NCBI RefSeq assembly: GCF_900143285.1
Contig: NZ_FRDN01000018.1
Location: 1 to 64,000, forward strand
DNA: 64,000 nt
Direction of reading: 5' to 3'
Source of the DNA: Desulfitobacterium chlororespirans DSM 11544
GTDB taxonomy: Bacteria > Bacillota > Desulfitobacteriia > Desulfitobacteriales > Desulfitobacteriaceae
The notes under the pieces were generated by a model. It was not told where the DNA came from. It saw nothing but the letters and a program-made list of their open reading frames with translations, and did no database searches. How positions within the stretch are numbered: the first letter of the stretch is position 1; each line of letters begins with the position of its first letter. Of this stretch, positions 25,789 to 33,605 are shown piece after piece. The position numbers and the translations under genes are program-made.

Positions 25789-25959
25789 ATGTTTCTGCAA
25801 GTAAAATATAATCAAAAAAATAGAAAAGACAAGGATGCTGAAAGCAAAAGTACGATGTTAAGTCATGAAAAATCAGATGAGTTGTTAGCTGATTACCATA
25901 TGCCTGAAATTTTGGAATTGTACAATGAATACAACCCTATAGGGCATACCCCATCCTAG
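25789..25959 (+). CDS. Possible small ORF (56 aa) before the Nit1C-like operon
   Basis: An open frame of 56 codons ends at a TAG 32 bp before the amidohydrolase start. Its second half (MLSHEKSDELLADYHMPEILELYNEYNPIGHTPS, from an internal ATG at 25855) has a protein-like composition. No good ribosome site precedes either ATG, and a TATAAT at 25807-25812 would start transcription inside it, so only the 34-codon form may be made. It could be a leader peptide, a small protein or chance. Confidence 0.3.
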   Translation: MFLQVKYNQKNRKDKDAESKSTMLSHEKSDELLADYHMPEILELYNEYNPIGHTPS

Positions 25960-25967
25960 GCGGGGTA
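25935..25967 (+). promoter_or_regulatory. Leader hairpins before the amidohydrolase start
   Basis: A CCCTATAGGG palindrome (25935-25944) and a hairpin TACCCC/GGGGTA (25947-25952 and 25962-25967) with a CCTAGG core lie just upstream of the AGGAGG site of the first operon gene. They could form a translational or transcriptional control element. Confidence 0.4.
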
Positions 25968-25991
25968 GGAGAATTAAAAGGAGGAATCGTC

Positions 25992-26846
25992 TTGAAGGTT
26001 TTGCGCAATGTCTTTGACGCACATTCGCACATCGGGCCAATGGCCCCCTGGAAATATTATGATCTCCAGGAAGAAGTAAACCCTACGGTAATCGAATATC
26101 CTGATGTGGATTCTTACTTGGCTCATATGGACAAGTATGGGATCAAAAAGGCACTTGTCTGCCCTAACTATGGTATTCCCAAGCATGAGCAGCCCTTTAG
26201 CCTCAATCCTTTGGTCATTGAAGCAGTAAGAAAGTCCGACCGTCTTCTCGGCGGTATCTGGGTATCCAATCTTCCTCGTAATAAGGAGCTTACATTGGAA
26301 GCGCTTAAATATGCGGGTGAGCCGGGTATTGCCTGCCTGAAGATGACCTATCTGCTGGGGGGCAATCCCGACCCGGAAAAATATGACGCTGAGCAAGAAG
26401 AGCTTACAGAATTGATTGTCAGCACATGTGAAAAATATGACCTTACTTTGCAAACCCACTCGAGTTCAGGTGGAAATTCAGACATCAGTAACTACTATAA
26501 ATTTGTCGAGAAATACGCAAAACGCATTCGCATCCATATTATTCATCTTGGCGGCGGGGTAAGCGGTCATATTAAAATGGTGCCTAAATTCATCAACTGG
26601 GTGAAAGAAGGGTATCAAGTTTATACCGATGGTTGCTGGGCAGTTGGTTTCGGTGTGCGCTTCCTCTTGGATGAAATCGCCAAAGCCGGAGTGGGCGAAG
26701 AGCGTATTCTCTGGGGTTCTGACGAACCATGGAGCGACCTCCCCTCCGAATACTGGAAATGGGAAGGCGCGGACATCTCCGAGGAATTCAAGAACAAGAT
26801 CTTCTGGGAGAACGCTGAACGCGTTTACGGTTGTAAGAAAAAATAA
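25992..26846 (+). CDS. Amidohydrolase-2-family metal-dependent hydrolase
   Basis: A 284-residue TIM-barrel hydrolase. The metal-binding HxH is at residues 11-13 (FDAHSHIGP), with a later His pair (IHIIHLGGGVSGH) and the conserved Asp in ILWGSDEPW. The amidohydrolase-2 family hydrolyses or decarboxylates ring and amide substrates. The start is TTG with AAGGAGG seven bases upstream. It is the first gene of the Nit1C-like operon, in a position where related clusters carry a nitrilase, so it may supply the hydrolytic step on an amide, nitrile-derived or ureido compound. Confidence 0.8.
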   Translation: MKVLRNVFDAHSHIGPMAPWKYYDLQEEVNPTVIEYPDVDSYLAHMDKYGIKKALVCPNYGIPKHEQPFSLNPLVIEAVRKSDRLLGGIWVSNLPRNKELTLEALKYAGEPGIACLKMTYLLGGNPDPEKYDAEQEELTELIVSTCEKYDLTLQTHSSSGGNSDISNYYKFVEKYAKRIRIHIIHLGGGVSGHIKMVPKFINWVKEGYQVYTDGCWAVGFGVRFLLDEIAKAGVGEERILWGSDEPWSDLPSEYWKWEGADISEEFKNKIFWENAERVYGCKKK

Positions 26847-26882
26847 GAAGTTTAAGAATTGAGCAATAAGGGGGAAATACAC

Positions 26883-27347
26883 ATGGCGAAAGTGCAAATT
26901 GGAGATAGCCTTTATACGAAAAACAAAATCTTTCCTGATTATAAAGCAGAACCCGGTCAAAAGGCTTTAGTGCAAATCCACGGGATGTTTACCGAAGCAT
27001 CCGTTACCCTGATCGCGCTCTTAACAGCTACCCGTCTTCTACGTAAAGGGTTTGAAACCTCTATTCTTCTCTATGGACCCTGCGGCGTGCTTGCGGCAAG
27101 TGCTACCAAGGGCTACCCCAGAGTGGGCGATGAATTCTATCCCGGTCATCTGGCCCATACTCAACGTCTTCAACAATTCATGAAAGAAGGCGGTAAAGTC
27201 TATCTGTGTCAGTTCGGATTAGGTGCTGTCGGTTTCCGTGAAGAAGATCTACTTGAGGGTGTCGTCGCTTTTGATCCATTAGATACCCTTGATCTGGCAC
27301 TTGAACACTATAAAGCAGGCGCTTTCATTATGGGAACTTGGATGTAG
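26883..27347 (+). CDS. MSMEG_0572/Sll0783-family nitrogen-starvation protein (NitB-like)
   Basis: A 154-residue protein resembling the MSMEG_0572/Sll0783 family found in Nit1C clusters: GMFTEASVTLIALLTATRLLRKGFETSILLYGPCG and a C-terminal CQFGLGAVGFREEDLL segment. The fold resembles DsrE-like small proteins, but the function is not established. The ATG at 26883 is chosen because GGGGG lies eight bases upstream; a TTG at 26859 is less likely. It follows the amidohydrolase gene and is followed by a strong hairpin before the radical SAM gene. Confidence 0.8.
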   Translation: MAKVQIGDSLYTKNKIFPDYKAEPGQKALVQIHGMFTEASVTLIALLTATRLLRKGFETSILLYGPCGVLAASATKGYPRVGDEFYPGHLAHTQRLQQFMKEGGKVYLCQFGLGAVGFREEDLLEGVVAFDPLDTLDLALEHYKAGAFIMGTWM

Positions 27348-27381
27348 GCCTTGTAAAGGAATAGGCTCAGGATATGTATTA

Positions 27382-27410
27382 CCCCTTCCCTGGCAAAGCC
27401 AGGGAAGGGG
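27382..27410 (+). other. Strong intra-operon stem-loop
   Basis: A perfect 13-bp GC-rich stem (CCCCTTCCCTGGC / GCCAGGGAAGGGG) with a 3-nt AAA loop follows the NitB-like stop by 34 bp. No T-run follows. It probably protects the upstream mRNA segment or partly terminates, giving more of the first two proteins than of the enzymes downstream. Confidence 0.75.
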
Positions 27411-27446
27411 ATTATCCCTAATCGAATCGCAAAGGAGTAAGCGAAA

Positions 27447-28556
27447 ATGGGTAGTTCATTGAAGCCGGAAGAACTTATGGTGGAGCTACAGAGCAAAGGA
27501 GTCCGTTTAGAACAAGGCTCGGGAAAAGGGCGCCAAGGCGGGGCCGGTCCGGCCAATGGCAAAGGAATGGTCTTCGGCAATTACCAGATCACAGTCCCCA
27601 CCAGCGGGGAATGTGCTACGAATTCTGAGTACTCTCTTCATGAAGATGGGGAGCATGCCCTTATTTACAAGGATGGTGAAGTAGTCAGCGAGGTGGAGTT
27701 AATCGCCACCCCTCGTTTTTATGAATTGCATACGGAAGATGGTGTGCCTTACCACAAAATTGCCCTTCTCCATGGACGGGATTGTTTAGCCAGTACGGTC
27801 ATTCAAACCTGTTCCCGTTGGCATGGGGAGGAGCGGTGCCAGTTTTGTGGCATCGGAACAAGTTTAAATGATGAAAACACAGTACCGGTAAAAACCCCTA
27901 AACAATTGGCAGAGGTGGCTGAAGCAGCTCAGCGCTTAGACGGAGTAACTCATGTGACTCTTACAGCTGGGACAACGGTTAATCCCTTGTACGGTATTAA
28001 GCATTTGGGTGATTGCGCCGGGGCTATCAAAGAGGCGACAGGGCTTCCTGTCCATATCCAATTTGAGCCTGTGGATGATCCGGATATTTATCGGCACCTC
28101 AAAGAATGCGGTGTGGATACGGTGGGAATGCATCTGGAGAGCTTTGACCAAAAAGTCAGAGAGCGCATTACACCTGGAAAGGCCAGGATATCTATAGAGG
28201 AATACTTTAAAGGTTTCGCCGGAGCGGTGAAAGTCTTTGGCCGAAATCAAGTGAGCACTTATATCATCATCGGATTAGGAGAGAGTCTGGCCGATACCTT
28301 AGCAGGTTGTACGCGTTGCATTGAAATGGGAGTCTATCCTTTTGTGGTACCCCTTCGGCCGGTGAAAGAGACCCCCTTTGCCAATATAGCTCCGCCGGTG
28401 CCGAAGACTATGGCAGAAATCTATCGGGAAGTTGCAAGATCTTTAGCCGATCATAGGTTAAGCGCAGCGGATAGTAAGGCCGGCTGTGTACGTTGTGGAG
28501 CTTGTTCGGTGCTGCCTGCGTTTGAAAGGAAAAAAACATGGCTAAGTATGAGCTGA
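27447..28556 (+). CDS. Radical SAM protein, MSMEG_0568 family (NitD-like)
   Basis: A 369-residue radical SAM enzyme whose cluster motif is C122-x8-C131-x2-C134 (TCSRWHGEERCQFCGIG) instead of CxxxCxxC. This spacing and the surrounding sequence point to the MSMEG_0568 family of Nit1C clusters. A second cysteine group, C347xxC350xxC353, near the C-terminus may hold an auxiliary cluster. AAGGAG precedes the ATG. It overlaps the GNAT gene by 19 nt. The reaction is not known; linkage suggests a nitrogen-containing product or substrate. Confidence 0.85.
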   Translation: MGSSLKPEELMVELQSKGVRLEQGSGKGRQGGAGPANGKGMVFGNYQITVPTSGECATNSEYSLHEDGEHALIYKDGEVVSEVELIATPRFYELHTEDGVPYHKIALLHGRDCLASTVIQTCSRWHGEERCQFCGIGTSLNDENTVPVKTPKQLAEVAEAAQRLDGVTHVTLTAGTTVNPLYGIKHLGDCAGAIKEATGLPVHIQFEPVDDPDIYRHLKECGVDTVGMHLESFDQKVRERITPGKARISIEEYFKGFAGAVKVFGRNQVSTYIIIGLGESLADTLAGCTRCIEMGVYPFVVPLRPVKETPFANIAPPVPKTMAEIYREVARSLADHRLSAADSKAGCVRCGACSVLPAFERKKTWLSMS

Positions 28557-28987
28557 AAATCGCCGAGAGCGCAGAAGAAATCAAACAATATGAAGAGGTA
28601 AGAAGAGCAGTCTTTGTGAACGAACAAGGTATTTTTAATGGGGATGACTCTGATGACTACGATACCATAGCCGTACCGATTATCGCTGTAGAAACGGAAA
28701 GCGGGAGAGTGGCCGGAGTGGTGCGTTGTTATCCCATAGAAAATGGAGACTGGGTGGGGGGAAGGCTTGCCGTATTGCCCGAATTTCGCGGGAGATTGGG
28801 AGCCCTTCTGGTCCGTAAAGCGATGGAGGAAGTTCAAGGTCGTGGGTGCCGTACATTCTATGCTCATATTCAAGAGCAAAATGTTAAGTTCTTTGAAAGA
28901 TTGGGATGGTCCCTAACGGGGAGAAGTTCAGTGTTCTGCAATGTAGTTCATTATGATATGAAAGTGGTTTTTGAACATCGAGAGTAA
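28538..28987 (+). CDS. GNAT acetyltransferase, MSMEG_0567 type (NitE-like)
   Basis: A 149-residue GNAT-fold protein: EQGIFNGDDSDDYD near the start, the acetyl-CoA-binding region in GGRLAVLPEFRGRLGALLVRKAMEE and a typical C-terminal AHIQEQNVKFFERLGW. It overlaps the radical SAM gene by 19 nt, and AAAGGA within that gene serves as ribosome site, so translation is coupled. In Nit1C clusters this acetyltransferase always accompanies the radical SAM and AIR-synthase-like genes; the acceptor is unknown. Confidence 0.85.
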   Translation: MAKYELKIAESAEEIKQYEEVRRAVFVNEQGIFNGDDSDDYDTIAVPIIAVETESGRVAGVVRCYPIENGDWVGGRLAVLPEFRGRLGALLVRKAMEEVQGRGCRTFYAHIQEQNVKFFERLGWSLTGRSSVFCNVVHYDMKVVFEHRE

Positions 28988-29008
28988 CCAGCATGGAAGG
29001 ATGAGAGT

Positions 29009-29974
29009 ATGTCTTGGCTCAATGATTTTGTCGCTGATTGGCTGGCGACAAGCGGTCTGCAAGAGAAGCAGGATATCCAGGCCGTCGCGGGCAGTTTGCC
29101 GATTAACCCTCTTGTGAATGGTCAGCCAGTCCTCCTGGGGGATGATGCCGCGGCTATTCCAAGCAATGAGGGCTATCTGCTCCTGGCGGCCGAGGGAGTA
29201 TGGCCACCTTTGTTACGAGCCGATCCTCAATTGGCTGGTAGGTGCTGTGTCTTAACCAATGTCAGCGATATCTACGCAATGGGAGGACGCCCTACGGCAG
29301 TTGTGGATGTTCTTTTTGCTACCGATGACGAGGTTGCCTCAAAAGTTTTAAAAGGAATGCAGGAGAATGCTGAGCGTTTCGGGGTACCCATCGTTGGAGG
29401 GCATTTTACCAAGAACAGAGATACTTCAGCTTTAGCTGTTGCCATACTAGGTCAGGCTAAAAAATTACTAACCAGTCACACCGCCCGCCCGGAAGATCAA
29501 CTGCTGCTCGTTTGCAAATTAGAAGGGAATATACGAAATGGTTTTAATTTCTGGGATTGCTCCAGCAGATGTTCGCCCGAGGAACTCAGAGAGGAACTGG
29601 AATGTCTTCCTTTCCTGGCTGAGGCGGAACTTTGTGATACCGCGAAGGATGTAAGTATGGCGGGAATTCTGGGAACGACGATCATGATGTTAGAGACTTC
29701 CGGATACGGGGCCGAGATCGATTTGGATGAGATTCCCTGCCCGCTGGGAGTCGGGTTGGAACAGTGGCTAAAAGTTTTCCATAGTTATGGATTTATCCTA
29801 GCTGTCCGGCCGGAGCATGTGCGGGATGTCATGAATGTATTTGAGAAAAAGGAAATATGCTGCGTTCCTTATGGGAGGGTTATCAAGGCTTCAACCATAA
29901 TCATCCGGGGACGCAGAGAAAGCAAGGTTATCTGGGATTTGAAAACTCCATTAATGGGTTTTGCCCAATCCTAA
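29009..29974 (+). CDS. AIR synthase-related protein, Sll0787 family (NitF-like)
   Basis: A 321-residue member of the PurM/AIR-synthase superfamily, like HypE, SelD and ThiL. Seen: LLGDDAAAIPS (ATP/Mg-binding acidic motif), NVSDIYAMGGRPTAVVDVLF, and VGGHFTKN. It belongs with the Sll0787-type proteins of Nit1C clusters and probably uses ATP to activate a carbonyl or amide oxygen. It follows the GNAT gene by 21 bp, as in related clusters. Confidence 0.85.
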   Translation: MSWLNDFVADWLATSGLQEKQDIQAVAGSLPINPLVNGQPVLLGDDAAAIPSNEGYLLLAAEGVWPPLLRADPQLAGRCCVLTNVSDIYAMGGRPTAVVDVLFATDDEVASKVLKGMQENAERFGVPIVGGHFTKNRDTSALAVAILGQAKKLLTSHTARPEDQLLLVCKLEGNIRNGFNFWDCSSRCSPEELREELECLPFLAEAELCDTAKDVSMAGILGTTIMMLETSGYGAEIDLDEIPCPLGVGLEQWLKVFHSYGFILAVRPEHVRDVMNVFEKKEICCVPYGRVIKASTIIIRGRRESKVIWDLKTPLMGFAQS

Positions 29975-29988
29975 GTGCGAGGTGAATC

Positions 29989-31443
29989 ATGAATAAAGGA
30001 TTAGAAAACCAATTGACAGAGCTTCTGGGTCCGGATTCGGTATCAACTCTTGATATTGAATGCAGGCAATATGCTCATGATATGGCTCCTGTGCCCAAGA
30101 TCTTCGGGTTGTTCTTCAAGACCATGCCCGATGCCGTCGTGCGCCCGAATTCTTCTCAGCAGATTCAGCAGTTGGTAAAATTTGCGGCAGCCAACGGAAT
30201 TCCGCTCATTCCCAGAGGACGTTCCACAACTATGATGGGAGGATCTTACCCTGTGTGGGGCGGAATCGCTGTGGATATGACGGCACGTCAAGGAATTATT
30301 TCCTTGAATGAGGCAAAGAAGACCGTGAAGGTCTGTTCAGGGACAATTTGGGACAATGTCTTAAGGTATTTAGCAAAACGGGGACTCACTTTGTATGGCT
30401 ATCCCACCAGTGCTCCTTCGGCCACTGTAGGCGGTTGGCTGGGCAATGGCGGAGTCGGGCTGGGCAAAGGCGGATTGGGAATCGGTTCCTCCGAGTATGG
30501 TTATGCGGCAGATACAGTAGTGGATCTGGGTGTAGTCCTGCCTTCAGGGGAATACCTTGAATCCGTGGCCGCGTCTCAATATAAGGTGAAGGATTTCATC
30601 GGCAGTGACGGAGTTATGGCTATCTATGATACGGTGACCCTGAAAGTCCGTCCTCTTCCTGCACGGCAAGAGGCTTTCAGTTTTAATTTTAACGAAATAA
30701 CCAAGCTTTGCTGGGCAGTTAAAGAAAGTGCGGTACTTAAACCCTTCTTTCTGCTTATCGAAGATGAAGGGATGCTGGGCTTTAAGAAAAAAGCCGGACT
30801 TCATGTCCCGCCGGCTAAAAACTTAGTCACTGTGGTCTTGGAGGGAGAAGGGGCTTCTTTAGACTCCACTATCCAAGAACTGCGCAAGATTATGGTCAAT
30901 CATGGGGGCCAGGAATTATCCCGGGAGATTGCCGAAGAAGAATGGGCGGGCCGTTATTATGCCATGCGCCATAAGGGTGCTGGGCCCAACCTTCTCGGCG
31001 GGGAATTTAGCGCTCCCATCGAGCAGTTGACGGAAGTGGTCAGACGGGTTAATAAGCTGGCGGAAAAAAAGAACATCACGATTGGAATTCATGGGACTCT
31101 CGGTGTGAACGAGGTGTTGTTTATGCCTCAGGTGCTCAGCGATGAACGGAGGAAGTTCCGGTACTTGACGATGATGTCCCTGGTTAAGGATTTGAATGAC
31201 ATGAGTGTTGAACTAGGCGGAGTGCCCTATGGTGCAGGTTTATTCAATGCCTTTTATGCCAAGGAGATCCATGGGGAGAAATTCAATGAATTGGTTCAGT
31301 TCAAAAAACAATGTGACCCTCGTAACGTCATGAACCCTGGCAAGGCTATTCACTGCATGACCCGGTTTAAGATAGCTCTTCCTAAGTTCGCTTACGGTCT
31401 GGGGATGTTTGGGCTAGGCCTTTTTGTAAAGTATGGCAAATAG
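29989..31443 (+). CDS. FAD-linked 2-hydroxyacid dehydrogenase, GlcD-like
   Basis: A 484-residue flavoprotein of the GlcD/vanillyl-alcohol oxidase type. The FAD-binding PP-loop is at PLIPRGRSTTMMGG, followed by SAPSATVGGWLGNGGVGLG, and the C-terminus has the family signature CDPRNVMNPGKAIH. It would oxidise a 2-hydroxyacid and hand electrons to the Fe-S partner encoded 12 bp downstream. Placed before carbamate kinase and the oxamate carbamoyltransferase genes, it is a candidate for oxidising a ureido-hydroxyacid such as ureidoglycolate; this is inference. The sequence differs from the lactate-linked set at the left edge. Confidence 0.87.
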   Translation: MNKGLENQLTELLGPDSVSTLDIECRQYAHDMAPVPKIFGLFFKTMPDAVVRPNSSQQIQQLVKFAAANGIPLIPRGRSTTMMGGSYPVWGGIAVDMTARQGIISLNEAKKTVKVCSGTIWDNVLRYLAKRGLTLYGYPTSAPSATVGGWLGNGGVGLGKGGLGIGSSEYGYAADTVVDLGVVLPSGEYLESVAASQYKVKDFIGSDGVMAIYDTVTLKVRPLPARQEAFSFNFNEITKLCWAVKESAVLKPFFLLIEDEGMLGFKKKAGLHVPPAKNLVTVVLEGEGASLDSTIQELRKIMVNHGGQELSREIAEEEWAGRYYAMRHKGAGPNLLGGEFSAPIEQLTEVVRRVNKLAEKKNITIGIHGTLGVNEVLFMPQVLSDERRKFRYLTMMSLVKDLNDMSVELGGVPYGAGLFNAFYAKEIHGEKFNELVQFKKQCDPRNVMNPGKAIHCMTRFKIALPKFAYGLGMFGLGLFVKYGK

Positions 31444-31455
31444 GGGGAGACAATA

Positions 31456-32628
31456 ATGCTACAAGAAAAACTGCGATCTATTGAACATCATATCTATACC
31501 TGCGCGTCCTGTGCATTTTGTACAGCTATTTGCCCCATATCCGAACAAATCGGTTGGGAGAGTTATGGTCCCCGGGGAAGAATGCATCTGCTCAAGCTTC
31601 TGATTGAAAATGATATACAACTCAGTGCTGAGGTTAAAGATCGTTATTACGCCTGCACCACTTGCAGCCGCTGCGAAAAAGTTTGTCAGACCGATTTGCC
31701 TTTAGTGGAGATCTGGGAGGATGTGCGCTCCTGGCTGGTTGAAGACAAATTAGGCCCGCTGGAACCGCACAAGAGAATCGGGGCATCTGTGGAGGAAAGC
31801 CACAATACCTATCGTGAACCGGCTTCCACCAGAAATGATTGGGCGAAAGACATCAATGTGGAGCTGAAGAGGAAGGGTAAAATTGCATTCTACGTGGGGT
31901 GTACCTCTTCTTACCGGATGCAGCAGTTGGCTCAGGATACCATGAAGATCCTCCAGGCCTTGGGCGAAGATGTGGCAGTTTTGGGCGAAGATGAGTGGTG
32001 CTGTGGCTCTGTATTGCTGAGGACCGGACAACGAAGCCAAATTAAAGAAATCGCAGCCCATAATGTAGAAGCTCTTAAGAATACAGGAGCGGAGATTGTT
32101 GTAGCTTCCTGTACCGGCTGCTTCAAAACCATCAGCGGAGATTATCCGGTGATTAATGGGGAGGAGCTGCCCTTTAAAATGATGCATATCACTCAGTTTC
32201 TGGCCCAACGAATTCAAGAGGGTAAGCTTAAATTTAAAAAGCCCATCCATGAAAAGGTAACCTATCATGATCCCTGCCATTTAGGGCTGCATGCCGGGGA
32301 ATACGATGCTCCCCGGGCTATCCTCAAGACGATTCCCGGGGTGGAGCTGATCGAGATGGACTTTGTCCGTGAAGAGTCCCGCTGCTGCGGAGCCGGGGGC
32401 GGCATGAAGGCAGGTATGCCTGATGTGGCTATGGGAATCGGCATATCCCGTGTGGATGAGGCTGAAGAAACGGGTGCCGGCATTCTGGCCAGCTGCTGTC
32501 CATTCTGTAAGACCAATCTATCGCAAGCTATTGAAGCTGCCCATAAAGACATGGTGCAAAAAGACATCACCGCTCTGGTCGTGGAATCTATGGGACTCGA
32601 TGTCTTGGGAGGAGAAGGGAGAGCATAA
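31456..32628 (+). CDS. Fe-S oxidoreductase, GlcF-like (CCG domains)
   Basis: A 390-residue electron-transfer subunit. Cluster motifs: C16xxC19xxC22xxxC26 and CTTCSRCEKVC near residue 66, then CCG domains with WCCGSVLL and SRCCGAGGG. It is the natural partner of the preceding FAD enzyme. GGGGGAG precedes the ATG. Electron acceptor probably menaquinone or a soluble carrier; not readable from sequence. Confidence 0.87.
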   Translation: MLQEKLRSIEHHIYTCASCAFCTAICPISEQIGWESYGPRGRMHLLKLLIENDIQLSAEVKDRYYACTTCSRCEKVCQTDLPLVEIWEDVRSWLVEDKLGPLEPHKRIGASVEESHNTYREPASTRNDWAKDINVELKRKGKIAFYVGCTSSYRMQQLAQDTMKILQALGEDVAVLGEDEWCCGSVLLRTGQRSQIKEIAAHNVEALKNTGAEIVVASCTGCFKTISGDYPVINGEELPFKMMHITQFLAQRIQEGKLKFKKPIHEKVTYHDPCHLGLHAGEYDAPRAILKTIPGVELIEMDFVREESRCCGAGGGMKAGMPDVAMGIGISRVDEAEETGAGILASCCPFCKTNLSQAIEAAHKDMVQKDITALVVESMGLDVLGGEGRA

Positions 32629-32630
32629 CC

Positions 32631-33590
32631 TTGGGGAATAGTGAGAAGAAAATAGCGGTGGTGGCTTTCGGAGGAAATGCTTTATTGCCGGAGACCCAGG
32701 AGGGGACCTTTGAGGAGCAACAAGCGAATGCCGATGCGGCTGCAGAATCCATTATCGGGATATCCCGGAATGGCTATGATGTCATTTTGGTTCATGGCAA
32801 TGGCCCACAAGTAGGGCAGGTTTTAGTGCAAAATGAGGAGTCCTCGGAAAAGGTACCTATGCAGCCGCTGGATGCCTGCGTGGCGGCAACTCAGGGAACC
32901 ATTGGCTATATCTTAACGACCGCCTTGCGACGGACGGCTAAACGGCTCCATATCAATGTGGATACCGTTACTGTGCTCACCAATGTTGCAGTGAGCCCCG
33001 CGGATCCGGCCTTTGAGAATCCTACGAAACCCATTGGGTCCTTCATGTCTGCCGAGAGAGCCCAAGAAATGGAGAAAAGCAAAGGGTGGAAAATTATTGA
33101 GGACGCCGGGCGGGGGTACCGCAGAGTGGTTCCCTCACCGAAACCGCAAAAAATCATGGAGAGCAAGGCCATCAGGGAACTGGCCCAAGCCGGGAATATC
33201 GTCATTGCCTGCGGCGGCGGCGGGATTCCGGTGGCGAGAGTCAATGATGAATTCGTAGGCCTGGAGGCTGTCATCGATAAGGACTTGGCTTCCAGCTTAT
33301 TGGCAGAAGAAATCGGCGCAGATCTCTATATTGTCCTTACCGGGGTATCCCAAGTCGCCATCAATTTTGGTAAGCCCAATATGAGGTTGTTAGATAGAAT
33401 CACCGTATCGGAAGCGGAAAAATATATGGCTGAAGGACATTTCCCGCCAGGCAGCATGGGACCGAAGATTGCGGCGGCATTAAAGTTCATCAAGAGCAGC
33501 GGGAAGGAAGTCTTGATTACTTCAGCAGAAAAGTTGGATGAGGCACTGAAAGGACAAAGGGGCACCTATATTATCCCGGATGCTCAATAA
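32631..33590 (+). CDS. Carbamate kinase
   Basis: A 319-residue carbamate kinase of the amino-acid kinase fold: VVAFGGNALLPE at the N-terminus, VILVHGNGPQVGQ, ACGGGGIPVARV, and VIDKDLASSLLAE. It converts carbamoyl phosphate and ADP to ATP, CO2 and ammonia. The start is TTG with GGGAG nine bases upstream, two bases after the Fe-S gene. No arginine deiminase genes are near; instead the oxamate carbamoyltransferase genes follow directly, as in E. coli where the AllK kinase works with AllFGH. It is therefore the ATP-forming step of this operon. Confidence 0.92.
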   Translation: MGNSEKKIAVVAFGGNALLPETQEGTFEEQQANADAAAESIIGISRNGYDVILVHGNGPQVGQVLVQNEESSEKVPMQPLDACVAATQGTIGYILTTALRRTAKRLHINVDTVTVLTNVAVSPADPAFENPTKPIGSFMSAERAQEMEKSKGWKIIEDAGRGYRRVVPSPKPQKIMESKAIRELAQAGNIVIACGGGGIPVARVNDEFVGLEAVIDKDLASSLLAEEIGADLYIVLTGVSQVAINFGKPNMRLLDRITVSEAEKYMAEGHFPPGSMGPKIAAALKFIKSSGKEVLITSAEKLDEALKGQRGTYIIPDAQ

Positions 33591-33605
33591 TGAGGAGGAA
33601 GAAAA

